This document shows positions 10,686 through 19,019 of a DNA stretch of 64,000 nt, piece by piece (position 1 is the stretch's first letter; the number at the start of each line of letters is the position of its first letter). Position numbers and translations under genes: made by a program. This stretch comes from Streptomyces griseoflavus (GTDB lineage Bacteria; Actinomycetota; Actinomycetes; Streptomycetales; Streptomycetaceae): assembly GCF_014649995.1 (NCBI RefSeq), contig NZ_BMUC01000008.1:124001-188000 (forward strand), given 5' to 3'. Under the pieces are notes generated by a model, which was given only the letters and a program-made list of their open reading frames with translations, did not search any database and was not told the DNA's origin.

Positions 10686-13093
10686 CGGACATCCAGGTGC
10701 AGGAGCCGGCCGCGACCCGCGCAGGCGGGCGGCCGCCGCCCGCCGGGAAGCGGTCCGGTGCCGACTCCCTGTTCAAGAACGCCTACTTCCTGATGCTCAG
10801 TACGGGCGTGTCGGCCGTTCTCGGGCTGGGGTTCTGGCTCGTCGCCGCCCGCTACTACTCCGAGGAGGCCGTCGGCCAGGGCTCCGCCGCGATCGCCGCG
10901 ATGCGGCTGCTCGCCAGTGTCACCGCGACCACGATGATCGGCGCGGTGGTCCGCTTCGTACCGCGTGCGGGCCGGGCGACCGGACGCCTGGTGTGGGGCG
11001 TGTACGGGGCGAGTTCGGTGGTCGTCGCCCTGGCCGCGGGTGTCTTCCTGCTGACGCTGGAGCAGTGGGGCGCCTCCTACGAACCGCTCGGCACACCGCC
11101 GGCCGGTGCGCTGTTCGTCGCGGCGTGCGTGGCGTGGGCGCTGCTCACGCTGCAGGACGGGGTGCTCACCGGGCTGCGCGAGGCCGCGTGGGTGCCGGTG
11201 GGGAACGCGGTGTTCTCCGTCGGGAAGCTGGTCCTGCTGGCCGTGTTCGCGAGCGCGCTGCCCGTCCTCGGCATCTTCGTGTCGTGGGCGGTCGCCATCG
11301 CGTTCTCCACCCTGCCGCTCGGCTGGCTGGTCTTCCGCCGGCTCATCCCGCGCCAGGCCGCCGCGGACCGGGACGTGGAACCGCCCGGCCTGCGGAGCAT
11401 GGGCCGCTTCCTGGCCGGTGACTCGCTCGGCGCGCTGTTCAGCCTGGCGATGATCAACCTGCTGCCGGTGATGGTCGCGGTCCGCTTCGGCGCCGCGGAG
11501 AACGGCTACTTCTACGTGGCGTACACCGTCGGCGGCACGATGGAGTTCATGGCCATCAACATGGCCTCCTCGCTCACCGCGCACGCCTCCCACGACCCGC
11601 GTCAGCTCGCCGACGGGGTGCGCGGGGCCCTGCGCCGCATGACGCTGCTGCTGGTGCCGGTGGTCGTGGTCCTGGTCGTCTTCGCGCCCCTGATCCTCAC
11701 GCCGTTCAGTCCGGACTACGCCGAACACGGCTCGACCGTGCTGCGGCTGCTCGCGCTCGGGGCGCTGCCCCGGGTGGTCGTGGAGCTGTACATCGGGGTG
11801 CTGCGGGTGCGGGGACGCACCGGTGTGCTCGCCGCGCTCCAGGGGGCGATGTGCGTCCTGGTGCTGGGCAGCGCGACCGTGCTGTTCACCCCGGCGGGGA
11901 TCGCGGGGGTCGGGTGGGCGGTGCTGATCGGCATGACGCTGATCGCGGGTGTCTCGGTGTTCGGGCTGCGCGCGGCGCTGCGTGACCGGAGCGGCGGGAC
12001 CGCCGACCGGCCCGCCCCCGCGCCCGACTACGGCACACGCTGGGCCCGGCTGAACGCCACCGCCGGGCACGCCACCGCCGGGTACGGCACCGGCCGGGCC
12101 CGCCGGTCGGCGGACGCCGAGGACGCCGGGAGGACCGGCGAGGACGCCGGGAGGACCGGCGAGGACACGCTCACGCTGTTCATCGGCCGCTCCGGGTACG
12201 AACGGGAGGCGCTGCGGGCGGACACGCCGGCGTTCGTCGTGCGCCCCCGCGGTCCGGGCGCGGCAGCACGGGCACCCGGGGGCGGGGACGGGGGCGCGAG
12301 CGGGGAGGGTCCCCGCCGGCCGGAGCGAGCCGGACCGGCCGGCGGCGCGGGCGCCGGTGCCGGTGCCGGTGCCGGTGCCGGGCGGGACGACGGCCTGGTA
12401 CCGGAAGCCCCCGTACCGGAAGCCCTCGTACCGGAAGTCCCCGGGCCGGAACCGGTGGAGGGGTGTACGAGCGGCGTCCTCTGGGCGCTGCTGGGGCTCG
12501 CCACCCTCGTCTTCTGGGCGTCCCTGCGCGACCTGCCCCGGCCGGCCGGAACCGCCGAGCCGACCGGGCGCCTGCTGCTGGAGGGACTCCCGACGACGGC
12601 GCTCGCGGCGGGCACCACGCTGCTCCTCGTCTTCGTCGCCTCGGTGACCCTGTGCCCGCGCCCCGCCCCCTGGCTCTCCGGTACGGCGCTGGGGTCCGCA
12701 CTGGCCGCCCTGTACGCCGCGCCCGTCGCCCTCGGCCGGGGACCGGAGCCGGTGGACGGGGCGCTGTACACGCGCACGGCCGGTTTCCTCGCGGAGACGC
12801 TGGGCCTGGACGGGCCCGGACCGCTGCTGCGCTGGGGGCCGCTCGTCTGCCAGCTGCTGTGTCTCGTACCCCTGTCGTTGCTGCTGGCGACCGTGGGCGG
12901 ACGGCTGTCGTGGCCGGGCCGCTGGGCGGTGCTGTATCTCGTCGCGGTGGGCGGCTGGGTGGGGCGGGACGCCCTGGCGCCGGTCGCGCCGGCGCTGCTC
13001 GTCTCGCTCGTCGTCCTCCATACCGTCGTCGTACTCGTCCTGCTCCCGCCGCCGCTCCGCGGCGGACCACCGAACGGCCGATCCAGGGACTGA
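10682..13093 (+). CDS. Polysaccharide flippase (MOP/Wzx-like) with C-terminal membrane extension
   Basis: 803 residues. Residues about 25-435 are a typical 12-TM lipid-linked oligosaccharide flippase (starts NAYFLMLSTGVSAVLGLGFW, later AENGYFYVAYTVGGTMEFMA). Residues about 435-590 form a low-complexity linker with internal repeats: EDAGRTG units, a Gly-Ala run and VPEA/VPEV units. Residues about 594-800 hold five to six further TM helices of unknown family. The GTG start overlaps the aminotransferase stop. The linker and extra membrane domain are not part of the standard flippase fold, so this looks like a fusion. Likely role: export of a lipid-linked glycan made by the neighbours. Confidence 0.85.
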   Translation: MTDIQVQEPAATRAGGRPPPAGKRSGADSLFKNAYFLMLSTGVSAVLGLGFWLVAARYYSEEAVGQGSAAIAAMRLLASVTATTMIGAVVRFVPRAGRATGRLVWGVYGASSVVVALAAGVFLLTLEQWGASYEPLGTPPAGALFVAACVAWALLTLQDGVLTGLREAAWVPVGNAVFSVGKLVLLAVFASALPVLGIFVSWAVAIAFSTLPLGWLVFRRLIPRQAAADRDVEPPGLRSMGRFLAGDSLGALFSLAMINLLPVMVAVRFGAAENGYFYVAYTVGGTMEFMAINMASSLTAHASHDPRQLADGVRGALRRMTLLLVPVVVVLVVFAPLILTPFSPDYAEHGSTVLRLLALGALPRVVVELYIGVLRVRGRTGVLAALQGAMCVLVLGSATVLFTPAGIAGVGWAVLIGMTLIAGVSVFGLRAALRDRSGGTADRPAPAPDYGTRWARLNATAGHATAGYGTGRARRSADAEDAGRTGEDAGRTGEDTLTLFIGRSGYEREALRADTPAFVVRPRGPGAAARAPGGGDGGASGEGPRRPERAGPAGGAGAGAGAGAGAGRDDGLVPEAPVPEALVPEVPGPEPVEGCTSGVLWALLGLATLVFWASLRDLPRPAGTAEPTGRLLLEGLPTTALAAGTTLLLVFVASVTLCPRPAPWLSGTALGSALAALYAAPVALGRGPEPVDGALYTRTAGFLAETLGLDGPGPLLRWGPLVCQLLCLVPLSLLLATVGGRLSWPGRWAVLYLVAVGGWVGRDALAPVAPALLVSLVVLHTVVVLVLLPPPLRGGPPNGRSRD
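12101..12450 (+). repeat. Low-complexity repeats in flippase linker
   Basis: Within the linker of the flippase gene, a 21-base unit encoding GEDAGRT is tandemly repeated around 12115-12165. A GGTGCC hexamer run (12353-12380) encodes alternating Gly-Ala, and a 21-base CCGGAAGCCC-type unit (12408-12450) encodes VPEA-like repeats. Such stretches are prone to length change by slippage. Confidence 0.6.
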
Positions 13094-13130
13094 TCACGCC
13101 GCAGAGCCGAACCGCCAGGGGGGAACCACC

Positions 13131-15170
13131 GTGCGTCCGCCAGCCACTCCACGAGAGAGATCCGCGCCCGAGCCGGCACCAGAGGGCACCGCGGCCCCGG
13201 TCACCCCGGACGACGCCGCGGCGGAGCGTACGGCCGGGGCCCCGGCCCCGGGCGCGTCGGAGGCGTCGAGTCCCGGCCACGATCCGGTGACGGACCGCTC
13301 CGACCTCCCGCCGGCGCCACCGGCGGGGCGCGGTCCGCGCGCGGCCCGGCCGGCGGTGCCGCTGCTCGCCGCGCTGGCCCTGTGGCTGTACGCGGTCCGG
13401 CACACCGACGTGTCACGGCTGGACGACTTCGGTCTGGTCACCGCGCTGCACCCGGCCTTCTGGGCGGGGCTGGCCGTCCTCACCGCGGGTTTCTGGCGCA
13501 CGGTCCGCGATCCGCTGCGGCCCGGCGGCTGGGCGGCCGCGTACGTGTTCGGGCTGCTGGTGATGGAGCGGGCCACCCAGGCGCTGCTCTACCCGACCCC
13601 GTTGTACGCCTGGGCGTGGAAGCACGACGGTGTCGTCGACCACCTGCTGACGGCCGGCGGACTGCAGAGCGCGGACCAGGTCGGCGACATGGCCGTCTAC
13701 GACCAGTGGCCCGGCTTCTTCGCCGCGCAGGCGGCGCTGGTGCGGCTGCTGGGCGTGGAGTCGGCGGCCATGTACATGGCCTGGTGGCCGCTGGTCTCCA
13801 GTCTGCTGCTGGTGCTCCCGCTGCTGCTGATCTACCGCACCTTCACCGAGGACCGGCGGCTGATCTGGACCGGCGTCTGGCTCTTCTGCGTCGCCAACTG
13901 GGTGGGCCAGGACTACTTCTCGCCCCAGTCGGTGGCCTTCGCGCTGCACCTCGGGGTGCTGGCCGTCGTCCTGCGCCGGTACGGCCGGCCCGGCGGCGGG
14001 CGCGGGCGGCACGGGCAGGCCGTCTGGACGGTCGTGCTCAGCGTGCTGGTGGTGACGATCGTCGTCTCGCACCAGCTCACGCCGGGCATGCTCGTCGTCT
14101 CGCTGCTCGCCCTGTGCCTGGTGCGCCGTCACCGCGCCTGGGTTCCGGCGGCCACCACGGTCGTGATCTTCCTGGCCTGGTGCCTGACGGCCGCGCTGCC
14201 GTTCCTGTCCGCCGCGCTGCCCGACATGATCCGCTCCGTCGGTGACGTCGGCGGCAACGTCGCCACCGGGTACGGGGCCACCCCGACCGGTACGGGGGCG
14301 GTGGCGACCTCGTGGGCGGCCCGGCTGCTGTCGGGCACGGTGCTGCTGCTGGCGGCCGCCGGGGTGTGGCGGCAGCGGGTGCTGCGGCACCGGGCGATGC
14401 CGCTGCTGCTGATCGCGGCGGCCCCACTGCCGATGCTCGCGGCGAGCGGCTACGGCAGCGAGATGCTCTTCAGGGTCCTGCTGTTCATGCTGCCCGGCGT
14501 CGCCTTCTTCGCCGCCGCGGCGCTGCTGCCCGAGGTGCGCACCCTCGCCGCCGGGGCCCGGCCGGACGCCCCCGCCGCGGCCCCCGCTCCGGCCAGCCGG
14601 CGGGGCGTCATCGGCGCCGGGGGTCCGCTGCTCGTGCTCCTCGCCACGACCCTGGCGTTCGTCCCGAGCTACTCGGGCAAGGACAGGATCAACTACTTCC
14701 CGCCGGCGGAGGTGGCCCTGGTCCAGCGGCTCTTCGACGAGGCGCCCGAGGGTTCCACGGTCGTCGCCGCCAACCGCAACTACCCACTGGCGTACGCGTC
14801 GTACGGGACCGTCGGCCACTACTGGTTCCTCGAGGACGACCGGCGGCACGTCGACGCGATCGTGCGGGACCCGGCCGCCACTCTCGCCGCCGACATGGCC
14901 GGGGTCGAGCGTCCCGGCCGCGCCTACTTCCTGCTCACCCAGGGCCAGTTCGCCAACTCCGAGATGAACGGACAGCTCACGAAGGCCCAGTTGAACCGCA
15001 TCCGGGAGTCCGTCGCGGACTCGCCCCGCTTCCGGCTCGTGGCGGAGAACGGCGCGGGCGTGGTCTACGCACTGCGACGCGAGGACGAGGACGGACCAGC
15101 GGGAGGAACAGCCGAAGCGGACGCAGCGGAAGCGGACGCAGCGGGAGCGGAAACAGGAGGAGCGCGGTGA
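13131..15170 (+). CDS. GT-C-like multi-pass membrane glycosyltransferase candidate
   Basis: 679-residue membrane protein: a Pro/Ala-rich cytoplasmic N-terminus (residues 1-70), about 12 TM helices up to residue about 510, then a soluble C-terminal domain. The topology, with conserved acidic and aromatic residues in the first long loop (YDQWPGFFAAQ), resembles GT-C or O-antigen-polymerase-like proteins of actinobacterial glycan loci. No catalytic motif is proven. The last 20 residues are Ala/Glu/Asp repeats. GTG start at 13131, with GGGGGG upstream. The stop overlaps the next start (ATGA). Product: membrane enzyme or polymerase of the surface-glycan locus (inference). Confidence 0.7.
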   Translation: MRPPATPRERSAPEPAPEGTAAPVTPDDAAAERTAGAPAPGASEASSPGHDPVTDRSDLPPAPPAGRGPRAARPAVPLLAALALWLYAVRHTDVSRLDDFGLVTALHPAFWAGLAVLTAGFWRTVRDPLRPGGWAAAYVFGLLVMERATQALLYPTPLYAWAWKHDGVVDHLLTAGGLQSADQVGDMAVYDQWPGFFAAQAALVRLLGVESAAMYMAWWPLVSSLLLVLPLLLIYRTFTEDRRLIWTGVWLFCVANWVGQDYFSPQSVAFALHLGVLAVVLRRYGRPGGGRGRHGQAVWTVVLSVLVVTIVVSHQLTPGMLVVSLLALCLVRRHRAWVPAATTVVIFLAWCLTAALPFLSAALPDMIRSVGDVGGNVATGYGATPTGTGAVATSWAARLLSGTVLLLAAAGVWRQRVLRHRAMPLLLIAAAPLPMLAASGYGSEMLFRVLLFMLPGVAFFAAAALLPEVRTLAAGARPDAPAAAPAPASRRGVIGAGGPLLVLLATTLAFVPSYSGKDRINYFPPAEVALVQRLFDEAPEGSTVVAANRNYPLAYASYGTVGHYWFLEDDRRHVDAIVRDPAATLAADMAGVERPGRAYFLLTQGQFANSEMNGQLTKAQLNRIRESVADSPRFRLVAENGAGVVYALRREDEDGPAGGTAEADAAEADAAGAETGGAR

Positions 15171-15610
15171 TGACACCACAGGACCTCGTCGTGCGGATGC
15201 TCCCGCCGTTCTCCGGCTGGCTGGCCCTCGCCGCGCTCGCCCTGCCCGGCGGTTCGCCCCTGCGCGGTGCGGCGGTCGCCGTGTTCCTGGCGGCGGGCCC
15301 TGGCGCGGCCCTGACCGGCGTCTGCGGGCCGGCGCTGCGGGCCCGCCCCGCGCGGGGACCGGTCGAGTCACGGGACCCCGGCTTCGCCCGCCGCTCCGAC
15401 CTGCTGGAACGGCTGATGCTGGCGGTCCTGCTCAGCGTCGGCGCGGTGGTGATCGTCGCCACGGTGCTGATCGCCACCCACACCTTCAGCGCACAGCGGG
15501 TGCTGCTCGCCCTGACCCTCCTGACCACGCTCGCCGCCTGCTGCCCGCGGCTGCGGGCCTCACCACCGGCACCGAGGACGTCGACGACACGGAAGGGCTC
15601 CGCTCCGTGA
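15170..15610 (+). CDS. Small membrane protein of the glycan locus
   Basis: 146 residues with three or four TM helices (about residues 12-60 and 82-125) and a short basic tail. No family recognised. The ATG overlaps the upstream stop (ATGA), and GTG immediately before it is an alternative start. It shares a GTGA overlap with the GH26-like gene, so it is coupled on both sides. Likely an accessory membrane partner of the neighbouring transferase or flippase. Confidence 0.65.
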   Translation: MTPQDLVVRMLPPFSGWLALAALALPGGSPLRGAAVAVFLAAGPGAALTGVCGPALRARPARGPVESRDPGFARRSDLLERLMLAVLLSVGAVVIVATVLIATHTFSAQRVLLALTLLTTLAACCPRLRASPPAPRTSTTRKGSAP

Positions 15611-16749
15611 GATTCCACCGCCCCTTTCGCCGCGACAGCGGCCCGCCCGCCCCCGAAGCCCGGCACCGCGAGCCCTCCCGGCCGCGGGCGCGCGGCCCGC
15701 TGTCACGGCGCCGCAGACTGCTGCTCACCTCCGCCACGGTGGTCGGCGCGGGCCTGGTCGCCCTGCTCGCCCTGCGGGACGCCTCCGGGCCCGAACCGTC
15801 CCGCGCGGGCGGGAGGTGCGCGCCCACCGAGCTCCTCGAACCGCCCTGCGGCGCCTGGTTCGGGGCGTTCGTGCCGCACGACCGGGACGACCTTCAGGAC
15901 AGGGTGGAGGCCTACGAGAAGCGCGTGGGCCGCGCACTTGACGTCGTGTACACCTACCACGACATGTCCCTGCCCGAAGGGACCCGCAGGGAAGGGCAGT
16001 TGCTCAGCCCGGAGGAGCAGCGCGTGGGTGAGGACCGCCTGCTGCTGCTGTCCTGGGAGAGCAAGTGGTGGGGCGGTACGAAGGACCGGCAGCCGACGTG
16101 GAAGGAGATCGCGGCCGGTGAGCTGGACGAGACCGTCATCGACGTCCAGGCCCGGCGGATCAAGGACTACGGCGAACGCACCGGCAGGAAGGTGTTCCTC
16201 TCCTTCGACCTGGAGATGGACACCCGCACCCCGGACAACGGCACCCCGGCCGAGTACGTCGAGGCCCACCGGCACATCCACGACCGGTTCGCGAAGCTGG
16301 GCGTGGACAACGTCGTGTGGACGTGGATCATCACCGGCTACCTGAACCACGCCGACCTGTTCCGGCGCATGTACCCGGGGGACGCGTACGTCGACTGGAT
16401 CGGCTACAACCAGTACAACTACTACCGCTGCCACAGGACGGACTGGCTGACCTTCGAGCAGACCCAGACCGCCACCCACGCGTGGATCCGCGCGAACATC
16501 TCCGACGACAAGCCGCTGATGCTCTCCGAGTTCGGCACGGCGGCCGACCCGGCCCGCCCGGGACGGCAGGCCGAGTGGTACGCGCGGGTGCCGCGGGTGC
16601 TGAAGGACCTGGACGGGGTGAAGGCCGCCCTCCAGTGGAACCACCGGGACCCGGGCCCCCACTGCGACCTCGCCCTGGCCGGCGACGCGGCCTGGGACAG
16701 CCTGCGCGAGGCGGTGTCGGACCCGTATCTGAACCAGCCGCGGAAATGA
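15607..16749 (+). CDS. GH26-like secreted or membrane-anchored glycoside hydrolase
   Basis: 380 residues. The basic N-terminus (SRRRRLLLTSATVVGAGLVA, about residues 34-53) is a signal peptide or signal anchor. The rest fits the beta-mannanase-type GH26 fold: LSFDLEMDT aligns with the HEMN acid/base motif and keeps the Glu, DNVVWTW and YVDWIGYNQYNYY match the middle motifs, and PLMLSEFGT carries the probable nucleophile Glu. It ends the five-gene plus-strand unit and has a GTGA overlap with the preceding gene. Such hydrolases often trim or release the polymer made by their locus. Substrate unknown. Confidence 0.82.
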   Translation: MRFHRPFRRDSGPPAPEARHREPSRPRARGPLSRRRRLLLTSATVVGAGLVALLALRDASGPEPSRAGGRCAPTELLEPPCGAWFGAFVPHDRDDLQDRVEAYEKRVGRALDVVYTYHDMSLPEGTRREGQLLSPEEQRVGEDRLLLLSWESKWWGGTKDRQPTWKEIAAGELDETVIDVQARRIKDYGERTGRKVFLSFDLEMDTRTPDNGTPAEYVEAHRHIHDRFAKLGVDNVVWTWIITGYLNHADLFRRMYPGDAYVDWIGYNQYNYYRCHRTDWLTFEQTQTATHAWIRANISDDKPLMLSEFGTAADPARPGRQAEWYARVPRVLKDLDGVKAALQWNHRDPGPHCDLALAGDAAWDSLREAVSDPYLNQPRK

Positions 16750-16753
16750 CCCC

Positions 16754-16792
16754 GCCGGAGTTCCCCTCGCCCGTCAGCCGGCGAACTCCGGC
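16754..16792. terminator. Bidirectional terminator between GH26 and deacetylase genes
   Basis: Perfect 10-base arms GCCGGAGTTC (16754-16763) and GAACTCCGGC (16783-16792) with a 19-base loop, placed between convergent genes. The right arm lies in the last codons of the deacetylase gene. Confidence 0.7.
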
Positions 16793-17568
16793 CCCTTGAG
16801 GGCGGCCCGGCCACGCCGGTACCAGCGCCAGGCGACCGTCTCCGGGCCGTCCCGGTACGGGGCGACGCGCGCCCTCTCGCCGGCCAGCCACGCCTCGACG
16901 TCGGCGACGGTGTGGCCGCGCCGGACGATCAGGCGGGCGATGCGGTGGCGCTCGTCGCGCTCCGAGCTGAGCGCGTGCCGCACGGCGGCCGCCGTCTCGT
17001 AGCCGGCCCGGACGGCCGCCGCGCGCACCCGCGGACTGTTGTAGCCGTGCGGGTAGGCGAGATGGGGCACCGCGTGGCCGAGGGTGTCCTCCAGCACGGC
17101 CTTGGAGTCGAGCAGTTCGGCGCGCAGGCGGCGCGCGGTCAGCGTGTCGAGCTGTGCGTGGGTGACCGTGTGGCTGCCGACCTCCAGGCCGGCCTCCTCC
17201 AGCCGTTCCGCCCCGTCCAGGGTCATCATCGGGGCGGGTGGCAGCAGACTGCGGCCGCCCGGGACGATGGCACCGGTGGTGAGGTAGGCGGTCGCGGGCA
17301 TCCCGCGGGCGGCCAGCATCTCGGCGGTCGGACCCGGCAGGTCGGCGAAGCCGTCGTCGAAGGTGAGCAGCACCGGCCGGGGCGGCAGCGGCGCCCGCCC
17401 GGCGAGGCGGGCGGCGAACGCGCCGATCGTGACGGGCGTGCGGCCGCTGTCCGCGACGGCGTCGAGATGCGCCGCGAACGCCCTCGGTGTCACGGTGAAC
17501 TCGGCGATCCACTCCGGTGGATCGTCCATCACGGCGTGGTAGAGGAGGACGGGCACGGCAGGGTTCAT
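16774..17568 (-). CDS. Polysaccharide deacetylase (NodB domain, CE4)
   Basis: 264-residue CE4 enzyme. Motifs: PVLLYHAV at the N-terminus, catalytic/metal Asp in LLTFDDGFADL, metal His pair in VGSHTVTHAQLD, and the later LAYPHGYNS strand. Typical function is metal-dependent removal of N- or O-acetyl groups from amino-sugar polymers. No signal peptide is evident, so a cytoplasmic or membrane-associated location is possible. The ATG at 17568 overlaps the GT2 stop by four bases, giving the minus-strand order transferase, GT2, deacetylase. With the sugar aminotransferase across the locus, it points to an amino-sugar-containing polymer. Confidence 0.92.
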   Translation of the reverse strand: MNPAVPVLLYHAVMDDPPEWIAEFTVTPRAFAAHLDAVADSGRTPVTIGAFAARLAGRAPLPPRPVLLTFDDGFADLPGPTAEMLAARGMPATAYLTTGAIVPGGRSLLPPAPMMTLDGAERLEEAGLEVGSHTVTHAQLDTLTARRLRAELLDSKAVLEDTLGHAVPHLAYPHGYNSPRVRAAAVRAGYETAAAVRHALSSERDERHRIARLIVRRGHTVADVEAWLAGERARVAPYRDGPETVAWRWYRRGRAALKGPEFAG

Positions 17569-18992
17569 CCCGTCGCCCTCCCCGCGGTCCGGCCCGGCGC
17601 GCGCCGCGCCCGCAGGTATCCGAGCGGCCCGTACACCATCCCCCTGCGCTGGAGCCGCGACAGCCTGCGCGGCCACGGATGCGCGCGGGTGCCGTGGGCG
17701 CCGGGCGCGCCGCCGCCGTCCGTGTCGCGCACGGCGGTCAGCGCCCGGGCGTGCGCCAGCCCGCGCGGCAGCCGGGCGAGGAACGCGGGCAGCAGCGCGG
17801 GCCGGCCGACCAGGATCGCGGTGAGGTAGGCGGTGAGGCCGGCGCCGTACCCGTACGCCTGGGCCTCCAGGTCCGCCCAGGTCTCCCGGTGGTGGTGCCA
17901 CACCAGCGCGTACGGCGTGTAGTGCAGCCGGTGCCCGCGGGTGAGGACGCGCACGAAGCCGTACAGGTCGTCACCGCCGCGCGCGGGCGTCCCGGCGCCG
18001 GTGGCCGGGTCGAAGCCGCCGACGGCCCGCAGCACCTCCGTACGGAACGCCATGTTCGCGCCGGAGCCGAAGCGGCCCGCGGTGAAGGGGAACAGCGGTT
18101 CGTCGCGGGGCGGGTCCCTGGGGTCGTACGTCGTCGGGGCGAACCCCTTCGCGAAGCCGCCGTGGCTCTCCAGCAGGACCTGGGCCGGGGTGCGCAGCCG
18201 GGCGGGCAGGATCAGGCCGGTGGCGCAGCCGAGCCGCGGGTCGGCGGCGAACGGCGCGGTCAGTTCGGTGAGCCAGCGGGGATCGGCGACCACGTCGTCG
18301 TCGGTGAAGGCGATCACCTCGCCCCGGGCCGCGGCCAGCCCCGTGTTGTGGGCGGCGGCGAGCCCGGGGACCGGCTCGCGGACGTACCGCACCCGCTCGC
18401 CGTACGCGCGCTGCACCAGCTCGCGCGTCGCGCCGGTCGCGGGCGCGTTGTCGACGACGACGATCTCGAAGCGCGGATGCTCCTGCGCGAGCAGCGAGTC
18501 GAGCGCCCGGGCGAGCTGCCCGGCCCGCTCCCGGGTGGCCACGACCACGGAGACGTACGGCACCGCGCCACCGTCGGCCTCGTCCTCCCGGTTCTCCCGG
18601 GCTGCCGTCCGGGGGTCCGTCCCCGTGCCCCGGCCCTCCCGGGCCGGCGTCCCGGCATCCGTCGCCGTCCTCCGGCCCTTCCGGGCCGTCCCGGCGTCCG
18701 CCCCCGCAGCCGGGTGCTCCGGGGCCCGTCCGTGACCGGCGCGGGCCGCCTGCTCCAGCACGGTGCGCGGGTCCGCTCCCTCCGGTACCCGCGTCAGCAG
18801 GGTGCCCACCGGGCGTCCGGCACGCCTGACCAGCAGGAACACCTCACCGTGGGTCACCGGCGGGCTGCCGGGGCCGGGTCTGAGCCCGCTCCCGCCCTCG
18901 CCCTCCAGGTCCAGCTCGGCCACCTGCACCGCGCCGATGGCCAGGAACCGCCGTATCTCCTCGTGCGTGCGCGCGCGTGCTACCCCGGACAT
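17565..18992 (-). CDS. Family 2 glycosyltransferase with N-terminal extension
   Basis: 475 residues. The first about 140 residues are a separate small domain plus an Arg/Thr/Gly-rich repetitive linker. The GT-A core starts at VSVVVATRERAGQL, with VVVDNAPATGAT, the metal-binding motif AFTDDDVVADPRWL (DDD) and the acceptor region RGGDDLYGFVRVLT. It lacks a polymerase-like multi-TM region, though the C-terminus is hydrophobic. The start at 18992 has GAGGGGAGG just upstream. Probably adds a sugar to a lipid-linked glycan intermediate. Confidence 0.9.
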   Translation of the reverse strand: MSGVARARTHEEIRRFLAIGAVQVAELDLEGEGGSGLRPGPGSPPVTHGEVFLLVRRAGRPVGTLLTRVPEGADPRTVLEQAARAGHGRAPEHPAAGADAGTARKGRRTATDAGTPAREGRGTGTDPRTAARENREDEADGGAVPYVSVVVATRERAGQLARALDSLLAQEHPRFEIVVVDNAPATGATRELVQRAYGERVRYVREPVPGLAAAHNTGLAAARGEVIAFTDDDVVADPRWLTELTAPFAADPRLGCATGLILPARLRTPAQVLLESHGGFAKGFAPTTYDPRDPPRDEPLFPFTAGRFGSGANMAFRTEVLRAVGGFDPATGAGTPARGGDDLYGFVRVLTRGHRLHYTPYALVWHHHRETWADLEAQAYGYGAGLTAYLTAILVGRPALLPAFLARLPRGLAHARALTAVRDTDGGGAPGAHGTRAHPWPRRLSRLQRRGMVYGPLGYLRARRAPGRTAGRATG

Positions 18993-19019
18993 ACGTCCTC
19001 CCCTCCCCCTTCTCACGCC

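Noticed and set aside
12353..12380. Origin-like or Z-DNA element in the GGTGCC run
   Set aside because: The run is in frame and simply encodes a Gly-Ala linker.
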